NCBI RefSeq assembly: GCF_001683335.1
Contig: NZ_CP016201.1
Span: forward strand, 2,603,377 to 2,667,376
Direction of reading: 5' to 3'
Length of the DNA: 64,000 bases
From: Selenomonas sp. oral taxon 126
GTDB lineage: Bacteria; Bacillota; Negativicutes; Selenomonadales; Selenomonadaceae
The translations under genes were made by a program, and so were the position numbers. The notes below the pieces were generated by a model that was not told the DNA's origin, did no database searches, and saw only the letters and a program-made list of their open reading frames with translations. Of this stretch, positions 57,470 through 64,000 are shown in pieces (position 1 is the stretch's first letter; the number at the start of each line of letters is the position of its first letter).

Positions 57470-58369
57470 TCATTCAAACGGCACAAATCCGAGCGGCTTA
57501 CGGCGTTCGTAGCCGCTTGCCTTGACGGCTTCCTTGTCGAACGGATCGGCAACCACGACCTTTGAACGCTCGACCTGCCGCTGGTGTTCCAGTGCCCGAT
57601 CTGTCTCTTCGCGCTGCTTAGTCGCCTTGAGTTCAGTGAGTGCCGCGAGGAGTGCGGTACGTTTTGCGTCTTCTGCCGCACTGAGGGCTTCGATCTGTGC
57701 CCCGATCTGTCGAATCTCCATCTCACCCTTCGCGTGCGCGAGTGCGTCAAGGAGCTTCTGCATGACGGCATCACTCTCTGCATGGTCGCTGATCGCGAGC
57801 TGCGCCCCCTTTGCATAGGAGGTATAGGCATCTGCAAGCACCCGCCGCTGTCCCATACTGTCACGCGGCGCGTTGTACTTCTCCTCCTTCTCGTCAAAAC
57901 CGTGGAAGAGAGGACTCTGCTCCACACGCTTCCACTCTTCAATCTGCGCGACCTCGTAGCCACGATCCTGCATCTCCTGCGTGTGATTCGTCCCTTCCGC
58001 AAGCAGATCGGACGAGACAGATTGATGATCGATCTTGGCAATCCCGAGCTTTTCGACAATGGTCGTAAGGATGTTCAGGAATTTCTCCCCGTAGAGGACG
58101 GATTTAATATCGCGCGTCATATCATAGACCGTCCCGCCCTGCGCAGCAAGATCACGCAGAGCGAAGGGGGACGGTGCGCTGTCAGGGATAGAGACGGTCA
58201 GCGGGTTGTAGTAATTCGGTGGATCGAACGGCTCTGTCACGCCCGGAATATGATGCCATGCCGACGTTACGCCAATCCCGCCCGTGAGCATGGCAACAAC
58301 ACCAACAGCCATGAGGGAGAGTTTTGCGCCCCTGCCGAGACTTGACTGCATTTTCTTCATGGTTTTCAT
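57470..58369 (-). CDS. Exported TrbJ/VirB5-like conjugation protein
   Basis: A 299-residue protein with a signal segment (LSLMAVGVVAMLTGGIGVTS). The mature part contains GGTVYDMTRDIKSVLYGEKF and a helical hairpin-rich region, RVLADAYTSYAKGAQLAISD and LLDALAHAKGEMEIRQIGAQ, like TrbJ/VirB5 proteins that support the mating-pair apparatus. GGAG lies seven bases before the ATG. It follows the M23-membrane fusion gene after a gap holding a palindrome. Confidence 0.75.
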   Translation of the reverse strand: MKTMKKMQSSLGRGAKLSLMAVGVVAMLTGGIGVTSAWHHIPGVTEPFDPPNYYNPLTVSIPDSAPSPFALRDLAAQGGTVYDMTRDIKSVLYGEKFLNILTTIVEKLGIAKIDHQSVSSDLLAEGTNHTQEMQDRGYEVAQIEEWKRVEQSPLFHGFDEKEEKYNAPRDSMGQRRVLADAYTSYAKGAQLAISDHAESDAVMQKLLDALAHAKGEMEIRQIGAQIEALSAAEDAKRTALLAALTELKATKQREETDRALEHQRQVERSKVVVADPFDKEAVKASGYERRKPLGFVPFE

Positions 58370-58403
58370 TGGAATGCTCCTTTCATGAATATATCCCTGT
58401 TTT

Positions 58404-58432
58404 ATTCAGATGTTCAAGTTGAACATCTGAAT
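58404..58432. repeat. 29-base palindrome, copy 1
   Basis: A perfect palindrome with a single central base (14-base arms; core ATGTTCAAGTTGAACAT) followed by a T run on the plus strand. An identical 27-base core is at 62373-62399, also in a gap between trb-type genes. Confidence 0.85.
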
Positions 58433-58454
58433 TTTTCTAGCAAATATTCACTCA

Positions 58455-60449
58455 TTATTGTTCGTTGGTCAGACGGAAGCCCGGCTGTCCGAACTGTGTC
58501 ATGATGAATTTCGACACGCGGTCGGCAAAGAACATAAACATGAGTGTGATAAGCGTGAGCTGCATGAGGAGGACGATGTTCGCAACCGCCTTGACGCGCA
58601 TGACCTCGCTGCTGCCGCCGCCGTCGCCGCGTTTGCCGAGCACCTCGTTCCAGTAGCGTGTCCCTTCTGCATCCCACATTCCTCCTGTCCCGCGTGTCCA
58701 TGCACGCGCTGCGGCTTCGTAGCTGCCATAGTCGAGATAGTAGCCCGTTAGGACAAACTCGGCAACGAGATCCTGATTCTTCGGCGACCACGGGTATGCG
58801 GTATGCGTCGGCTCGGGAGCGGTATCATACGCGCCGCTCCCCGTCCAGCGCGTATAGTTCGCATCCGTATCAAGAAAGACACTCGGCGAGGCGTTCATAT
58901 AGTCGCTGCACCATTTGTCCCAGTAGTCCTTGTTGATCTGATACGCACCGTAATAGCCGAGTCCATTATCACAGTGGTAATTGCCGTAGTAGGATTCCAC
59001 CTGACGGATGCGGCTCATGAGATCCTGCATACTCTTGATCGGCTCGCCCGCTGCGCCCGTTGCACCGCCCCCGGACGGACGCGCCTCGGCGACGGTGTTC
59101 TGCGTCACGAGTCCCTCGACCGCAATTTTTTCCAGTGTCGTTTGCAGCATGAGGGAGAAAAGGCAGAAGAACATGATATTGAGGGAGACGGCGAAGACGC
59201 CGTTCAGCCCGTTGGAGGCGTACTTTCGGACATGCTTTTCCCCCGCAAAGGTAAAGGACGTGAACGAGAAGAGAATGACGAGGTAGAACTCGATGTAGGC
59301 AATGGCAATCTGCAAGCCGATGATGCAGAAGAGGATGAAGAGCGTTCCGCCGAAGACAAGACATATAAGCGCCGTCTGTCCGTGGAAGACGAGATCCATA
59401 ATGCCCTCTACCTTCATCGCCTCGTTGATGACAGGCGCAATGATGGAGACGCCCTTCTGGATGATCTGTGTCGGATCGGACAGCGCGTTCTGCGACGCCT
59501 GTACGCCCTCTGCACCATGCCCGCCCGCAAGCCCGCCGAGGACGGGCAGTCCCGAGAGAGACAGATTGCCGACCACATCGCTCCACTCAAAGAGGAGGAA
59601 GAGACAGAGCGCATAGAAGAGTGTCCGCTGGATGATCCAGCGCATGAGCGGCTCCTGATCGCCCCCCGAGGCGGTCACCTTCGCCATCGCGCCGAGGGCG
59701 AGATCAATCGTGATGAGGACAAAGAAGATGGAGGCGATATACTCCCGCACGAGAGAAATGCCCTTGCGTGCGAGGTCGACCGTCTTCTCGATGACATCGT
59801 AGACGGGCTTTGCAAAGTCGTTGGCAACAACAAAGTCCACCAAACTGCCGTGGGAATCCGTATGTGGTGCGTGTCCGTCGATATTGCCGCCGCCCTCCGC
59901 ACGCTCGAGTTCGAGCAGCCCGGGGACATAAAGCCCCGGATCGACCGCCGAATCGCCATCGGGCAGCACCTCAAAATGACAGTGAGGTCCCGTTGAGTTG
60001 CCCGTTGATCCCGCCTTGGCAATGAGCTGTCCCTGCTGTACCGACTGTCCGTCGCTGACAACGACACTGCTGTTATGCCCGTAGAGCGTTGTGAGGTCGC
60101 CACCGTGGTTAATCATGACGGTATTGCCGTAGCCATCCACCCACCCCGCGAGTATCACCGTTCCTGCGGCAGCAGCGACAATATCGTCCCCCATATCTGC
60201 GTCGAGATCGACACCCTTGTGATAGCTCTGATTCCCCGTAATCGGATGGATACGCCATCCCTGCGGGGATGTAACCACCATATAGGGCTGACCGCCCTTC
60301 AGGACAGGGCAGATCATCGCGCCGCGCATCATGCCCTTCTTGCCCTCGCGGTCAAGCGCGCCCGTATCCTCGTTGTAGGCAAACGCCGACACCGCAAACA
60401 GAAGATGATGGACGAGCAGGAGGAGAAGGACGAAAATGCTGCGCTTCAT
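58455..60449 (-). CDS. Fusion of M23 peptidase, VirB6/TrbL-like membrane region and lysozyme-like domain
   Basis: A 664-residue protein with signal peptide (SIFVLLLLLVHHLLFAVSAF). Residues about 55-185 are an M23 (LytM) domain: YHKGVDLDADMGDDIVAAAA and GPHCHFEVLPDG (His-x-His). Several membrane helices follow (for example IVILFSFTSFTF-like LVILFSFTSFTFAGEKHVRK), as in VirB6/TrbL. Next comes a soluble part, DLMSRIRQVESYYGNYHCDN then GLGYYGAYQINKDYWDKW, like a transglycosylase with catalytic Glu. A last membrane helix is near the C-terminus. Two wall-cutting activities in one transfer protein is unusual. ATG 60449 follows GGAG. Confidence 0.82.
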   Translation of the reverse strand: MKRSIFVLLLLLVHHLLFAVSAFAYNEDTGALDREGKKGMMRGAMICPVLKGGQPYMVVTSPQGWRIHPITGNQSYHKGVDLDADMGDDIVAAAAGTVILAGWVDGYGNTVMINHGGDLTTLYGHNSSVVVSDGQSVQQGQLIAKAGSTGNSTGPHCHFEVLPDGDSAVDPGLYVPGLLELERAEGGGNIDGHAPHTDSHGSLVDFVVANDFAKPVYDVIEKTVDLARKGISLVREYIASIFFVLITIDLALGAMAKVTASGGDQEPLMRWIIQRTLFYALCLFLLFEWSDVVGNLSLSGLPVLGGLAGGHGAEGVQASQNALSDPTQIIQKGVSIIAPVINEAMKVEGIMDLVFHGQTALICLVFGGTLFILFCIIGLQIAIAYIEFYLVILFSFTSFTFAGEKHVRKYASNGLNGVFAVSLNIMFFCLFSLMLQTTLEKIAVEGLVTQNTVAEARPSGGGATGAAGEPIKSMQDLMSRIRQVESYYGNYHCDNGLGYYGAYQINKDYWDKWCSDYMNASPSVFLDTDANYTRWTGSGAYDTAPEPTHTAYPWSPKNQDLVAEFVLTGYYLDYGSYEAAARAWTRGTGGMWDAEGTRYWNEVLGKRGDGGGSSEVMRVKAVANIVLLMQLTLITLMFMFFADRVSKFIMTQFGQPGFRLTNEQ

Positions 60450-60470
60450 GCACGGTGCTCCTTTCCGAAA

Positions 60471-60499
60471 TTGACAAGAAAACGGCAATGCGATAAAAT
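60471..60499 (+). promoter_or_regulatory. Promoter of the small gene at 60539
   Basis: TTGACA (60471-60476) and TAAAAT (60494-60499) with a 17-base spacer, 39 bases before the ATG. It points away from the fusion gene. Confidence 0.75.
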
Positions 60500-60538
60500 C
60501 AGTGTAACGGTGAAAAACAGACAAGGAGGATGATCGTT

Positions 60539-60796
60539 ATGGGATTTTTCGGGAGTAAGAAAAAGGCGGAAGCACCTCCTGTACCCGTGACCCAAGAGGT
60601 CACACCCGCAGAAGCCCCCTCACGCTATGACAATCTGAGCCGCGAGGACAAGGAAGCGATGATGCTTGACACCATCTACGAGATGGCAAAAACGATTGAA
60701 CGCTTAAATGCGAAAATCGAACGTCTGGAAGGAGACATTCAACAGATTAAAGAGGATGCCGCAGAAGCTCGACATTGGGCATTTCAAGCCTCTTAA
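60539..60796 (+). CDS. Small coiled-coil protein, opposite strand in the transfer operon
   Basis: An 85-residue protein. The start is basic (GFFGSKKKAEAPPVPV), then Pro-rich; residues about 45-75 form a coiled coil (IYEMAKTIERLNAKIERLEG). Family not recognised. It is the only plus-strand gene among the minus-strand trb genes and has its own promoter, ribosome site (GGAGG nine bases away) and terminator. That suggests a separately controlled accessory or regulatory protein. Confidence 0.72.
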   Translation: MGFFGSKKKAEAPPVPVTQEVTPAEAPSRYDNLSREDKEAMMLDTIYEMAKTIERLNAKIERLEGDIQQIKEDAAEARHWAFQAS

Positions 60797-60806
60797 AACG
60801 ATGTGC

Positions 60807-60843
60807 AAAGAAGGACAGCAACGATACGGCTGCCCTTCTTTTT
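60807..60843 (+). terminator. Terminator after the small coiled-coil gene
   Basis: AAAGAAGG-A-CAGC (60807-60819) pairs with GCTG-C-CCTTCTTT (60829-60841), then TT. The converging trbL gene ends 15 bases further. Confidence 0.85.
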
Positions 60844-60857
60844 AGTTTATGCCCCCC

Positions 60858-62333
60858 TTATTTACCTTGTTGATCTTTAACCGTCTGTACGATTTGAGCA
60901 AGACGCTTATCGCTCGTATCTCTCAATGTTTCATTAAACGACTGCATCGCCCCACGATAGCTCTGCACGGGGCTGCGACTCATTGCATAGTTGCGCCCGA
61001 GCTGCGTCAGCGTTCCGCGCACCCCGCCCGCGCCCTTTGCCATTGCCGCCGTCCGTGCTGCTGTCACCTGTCCTGCGAGGGATGCGCCGCCCGAGGCGAC
61101 TGCGACGGCTGTTCCTGCGCCGCCTCTTGCCATATCGACCATGCTGCTGCCGCCGAGCTGCGGAGAGCCGTTCAGAAGCCCTGTGACGAGCGCAGGAATT
61201 TTCTTCGTGAGGAAGTAGATGATGGCACAGGCGAGGATTGCCTGAAGGATGATGCCCACGTCCGAGCCGAAGCCCTTCGATGCTTGAAAGTCCTTCGTAA
61301 AGCTCTCGATGAACGGTACTGCCATGCTGCTGATGAACGCAATGACGCAGATTTTGATTGCGAGGTTGAACATCGCGCCGATTGCCTTTTCGGTCAGAAA
61401 TGCGAATTTCTCCGTGACGCCGAAGGCAAGCAGTGGGATGGTGAGGAGTGCCATCGTATAGAACTCGATGCGCGCCATGAACATTTCGAGCGCGGTCATG
61501 AAGAGGCAGTAGACAATGGCAAACAGTCCGATGACGGAGATGAGCAGGATGCCGAGACTCGCAAATGACACCTCCGACCATATTGCGTTGACCATATCAA
61601 TGGAGAACTTCACGATTTGGTCGCAGTTGTTGCCAACAATATTGCTCGCACCTGCCGCATTGTTGCCGCCCGCCTTGTAGCCGAGCAGCTCGAATCCATC
61701 CGAGAGCGCGCCCATGAGGCTGATCCAGTTGACCATGAGGAACATATAGAAGCCGGTCTTGAGCGTCATCTGGATCATATACTGTATTTTGTCGCCCGAG
61801 GCGAACTTCATTGTGATCTCCCATGTCGCCTGTACGACGGCAAGGACGACAAGGAGTTTGAGGCAGTACGGCAGGATGTTCGCTGCGCCGGGCGTGATGA
61901 TATGCTCGGTGTAGTTGTCCATGAATTTGCCGAGGATGTTCCACTCGCTTGATGTCTTGGCGAGCTGCGGCTCGAAGTAGGTGACGGCGTTCGTCGTTGC
62001 AGCGTATTTGCCGGCAAAGTCCCAGAAGCCCACGTCCAGCATGAACGCACCGAAATTTGCGGCAAGCCCTGCCCCGAGCATGACCTGCCATATAAATTTT
62101 TTACCGTCCTCAAGACCGAACGCAATCATCATTCCCGAGATGACCGTCATCATGATAAGGACGATGTTCATTGCTGTGACGATGCCGCCCGCGATCTCAC
62201 GGAGTTTCGTATCGAATGTACCGCCCAGTCCCGTCCCCGCGTTGATGATGGTATCGTTGCCGGCAGCAAGCGCGGCATCGGGCAGGGCAAGGACGAGGAC
62301 GGCAAGCAGCACGGCAGGAAGGTACTTTGTCAT
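60858..62333 (-). CDS. trbL: TrbL/VirB6-type conjugal transfer membrane protein
   Basis: A 491-residue protein with signal-like start (LPAVLLAVLVLALPDAALAA) and at least six further membrane helices, such as IVTAMNIVLIMMTVISGMMI, LGILLISVIGLFAIVYCLFM and IILQAILACAIIYFLTKKIP. EMFMARIEFYTMALLTIPLL is typical of TrbL. The C-terminal 90 residues are Gly/Ala-rich and soluble. It forms the inner-membrane core of the type IV secretion channel. The same type of membrane region recurs in the fusion gene at 58455. Confidence 0.9.
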   Translation of the reverse strand: MTKYLPAVLLAVLVLALPDAALAAGNDTIINAGTGLGGTFDTKLREIAGGIVTAMNIVLIMMTVISGMMIAFGLEDGKKFIWQVMLGAGLAANFGAFMLDVGFWDFAGKYAATTNAVTYFEPQLAKTSSEWNILGKFMDNYTEHIITPGAANILPYCLKLLVVLAVVQATWEITMKFASGDKIQYMIQMTLKTGFYMFLMVNWISLMGALSDGFELLGYKAGGNNAAGASNIVGNNCDQIVKFSIDMVNAIWSEVSFASLGILLISVIGLFAIVYCLFMTALEMFMARIEFYTMALLTIPLLAFGVTEKFAFLTEKAIGAMFNLAIKICVIAFISSMAVPFIESFTKDFQASKGFGSDVGIILQAILACAIIYFLTKKIPALVTGLLNGSPQLGGSSMVDMARGGAGTAVAVASGGASLAGQVTAARTAAMAKGAGGVRGTLTQLGRNYAMSRSPVQSYRGAMQSFNETLRDTSDKRLAQIVQTVKDQQGK

Positions 62334-62372
62334 AGTGACTCCCTTCTAAATGTGAATAACCCCCTAAAGGCG

Positions 62373-62399
62373 TTCAGATGTTCAAGTTGAACATCTGAA
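62373..62399. repeat. 27-base palindrome, copy 2
   Basis: Identical to the core of the palindrome at 58404-58432, and the following bases (T run, then TATTCACT a little later) are alike too. It lies between trbJ and trbL. Confidence 0.85.
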
Positions 62400-62419
62400 T
62401 TTTTTCTGTCTATATTCAC

Positions 62420-63196
62420 TTACTTCCCTACAAAGGTCTTTAGGCTCTCCTTGCTCGCCTCTTCGCGCCGCTCGATGATTGCCCGCTCACGATTGGCGAC
62501 GTAGGCTTCCTCTGCCTGCATGGCTAGGAGGTTGGCGAGGAGTTCGTTGGTGTTGCGGTTCATGTAGTAGTTCGCAGCGGCGATCTGGATGCCGGACTGG
62601 AGGAGCTGCTGCTCGCCCTCGGCACTGTTCGACGCCTCTACGGCTTGCTGCACGCCCTTGTTCAGTGTCTCGCTTGCACGCTGCGCGTTCTGTGCGCTCC
62701 TAGCCGCATCCTGATAGCTTGCATCCAGTATGCGATGATTCTTGACGCTCTCGTGGTAGGGATCGACAAGGCTGCTCTCTGTGTTCAAGACGGACTCAAT
62801 GGATCCAATCTCGTCCATGAGGACGGACTGAACGCTCGTGTGCTGATTGAGTATGCCTGTGCTGAGTCCCTCTTGACGGAGCTGGTCAGGCGTCTTGCTG
62901 AAGTTGCCCTCCTTCATCTGAATCTGGACGTTCGTATGCTTTTGCAGGAAGTCAGCGATGATCTTTAGGTCGAGCTTCTTTGCGTCCAGCAGTTTGAACG
63001 CGAGTTCCTGCTGCTCGGTGGTGAGGATTTCGGCTGTGGTGATTGCCGTCTTGACTGCCTCGGCGATGTTCTTCTCGTCGATAACGAAGATGGCTGCGTC
63101 CGCAGGACGATGGGAGATCGCCATCGCTCCGAACGGAACAGTGACGCCGAGGAGGCAGCCGATGATGACGGCTGTCTGAAGTCGTTTGTGGTTCAT
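62420..63196 (-). CDS. trbJ: TrbJ-type conjugal transfer protein
   Basis: A 258-residue exported protein. A signal segment (VIIGCLLGVTVPFGAMA) is followed by helical regions: VKTAITTAEILTTEQQELAF, GILNQHTSVQSVLMDEIGSI, and the long helix SAQNAQRASETLNKGVQQAV through ELLANLLAMQAEEAYVANRE, the usual TrbJ/VirB5 pattern. It is upstream of trbL as in P-type transfer operons. A palindrome lies between them. Confidence 0.83.
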   Translation of the reverse strand: MNHKRLQTAVIIGCLLGVTVPFGAMAISHRPADAAIFVIDEKNIAEAVKTAITTAEILTTEQQELAFKLLDAKKLDLKIIADFLQKHTNVQIQMKEGNFSKTPDQLRQEGLSTGILNQHTSVQSVLMDEIGSIESVLNTESSLVDPYHESVKNHRILDASYQDAARSAQNAQRASETLNKGVQQAVEASNSAEGEQQLLQSGIQIAAANYYMNRNTNELLANLLAMQAEEAYVANRERAIIERREEASKESLKTFVGK

Positions 63197-63216
63197 CTTG
63201 CTCTTCCTTTCCTGTG

Positions 63217-64000
63217 TCAGTTGTCAGGGCTGAGGCTGCGGGCGCGTGCCCGTTCCTCCTGCCGCTCTTCTGCCCCCGTCTGCCGCTCCTGCCCCTTCCC
63301 ATCGCGCCCTGCGCGGGCGTCCTTGTCGGCACGCAGGAGGTCTTTCAGATCGTCCCGCGTCGCTTTCTTGTCCCTGATGAGCTGCTGCGTGAGGAGCGTG
63401 CAAGCGGCAGGATAGTCCATGTCAACGCTCTTTCCCTGCGTGTGCAGCAGACGATCATAGGCGAGGAGGCGGCGGCGATAGAGGTCATACGCGCTGATGT
63501 AGGCTTTCTTCGCGTCGTTCAGATAGGGTTTCTTCCCCTGCCCGCGCCGATGAAGAACGCCGTCGATATACGCCTCCTTGTCCCGTGCGGGGGCAAGGAG
63601 CAGGGGCGAATGCTGCCGCATGGCTGCGGCAAGCTCCTCACGGGCGAAGTCCTCGGCGACGAGTTCGGCAATGACGCGCTCCTCATCGGTATCGTCGAGG
63701 AGTCCGTCGTATGCGCTCTGCCGCGCCTCGTGCAGCATTGCCGCGTAGAGTTCTTCCACGTTCTCCGCGCGTTCTATGCAGGGCGCGTCATCCAGACGGT
63801 CATACGCGGCTCTCAGCTGCAATGCCTCCGCAACGAGCTTGTCCGCATACGCCTGTCGCTCCTCATCATCCCATGCGCAGCGGCTCTCCTCGAGGAGGAC
63901 GCTCTGCATGGTATACGCCGAGAAATCTTCTTCGTCGATGAGTTTCGCCACGACGCGCCCCTCGGCAAAGGGGATGGTGTTCGGATTCTCCCGCACATCA
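63217..64000 (-). CDS. Hypothetical conjugative-element protein, 5' end outside window or at GTG 63996
   Basis: At least 259 residues, soluble, acidic and helical: FAEGRVVAKLIDEEDFSAYT, ARDKEAYIDGVLHRRGQGKK, AYISAYDLYRRRLLAYDRLL, and a charged Arg/Glu/Gln tail. Family not recognised. The frame has no stop before the window edge, so the true start may be outside. It lies 20 bases before trbJ on the same strand and is probably in that operon. Confidence 0.6.
   Translation of the reverse strand, partial: DVRENPNTIPFAEGRVVAKLIDEEDFSAYTMQSVLLEESRCAWDDEERQAYADKLVAEALQLRAAYDRLDDAPCIERAENVEELYAAMLHEARQSAYDGLLDDTDEERVIAELVAEDFAREELAAAMRQHSPLLLAPARDKEAYIDGVLHRRGQGKKPYLNDAKKAYISAYDLYRRRLLAYDRLLHTQGKSVDMDYPAACTLLTQQLIRDKKATRDDLKDLLRADKDARAGRDGKGQERQTGAEERQEERARARSLSPDN

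Overview
The window reads as chromosome of a Selenomonas-like member of the Negativicutes (diderm Firmicutes), inferred from content only. The DNA is GC-rich, ribosome sites are strong (GGAGG-like), and TTG and GTG starts are common. The gene order is Firmicute (fapR-plsX-fabH-fabK-fabD-fabG-acpP, then fabF-rnc; yceD-rpmF; coaD-rsmD), yet there are outer-membrane-type systems: an RND pump with a lipoprotein adaptor, and ExbB/ExbD.

Region 1 (1-16.3 kb) is mixed housekeeping: the end of a DNA-methylase-like gene, a DUF4143 ATPase, IMP dehydrogenase, mutT, gpsA, tcdA, two universal stress proteins, threonine deaminase with an ArsR regulator, cell-wall and exported proteins, five tRNAs here (Leu, Pro, Arg, Ala, Pro), rfbB, a Y-family polymerase, tag and azlCD. 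Region 2 (16.3-32.2 kb, nearly all minus strand) holds the RND operon, rnc, the fatty-acid synthesis cluster and the yceD/rpmF and rsmD/coaD groups. A promoter before fapR carries two FapR-type operator sequences, so FapR probably controls itself and the genes after it.

Region 3 (32.2-42.8 kb) has an AT-rich gap with mobile-element scars, a DUF4127 protein, exbBD divergent from an SbmA/YddA-like ABC transporter with a Fur-box-like site between them, and an envelope operon with two Tat-signal proteins (amidase and phosphoesterase). It ends in a scar: an ISL3 transposase lacking both ends is joined in frame to the back part of a universal stress protein, next to a 222-bp element with 21-bp inverted ends.

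Region 4 (43-64 kb) is part of a conjugative element (integrative element or plasmid; no integrase or origin is visible). It has a MobA/MobL relaxase, an ArdC-like antirestriction protein with a zinc-protease motif, a very large methyltransferase/SNF2-helicase, and type IV secretion genes (trbJ-like, trbL-like, and an unusual M23 peptidase-membrane-transglycosylase fusion). Embedded in it are two related two-gene modules, each a 70-75-residue protein overlapping a HipA/CtkA-like kinase; one kinase copy is broken. The helicase frame also contains a separate 156-codon frame with its own ribosome site, lying exactly over the helicase's low-complexity linker. The two modules and the nested gene are the most interesting items here.
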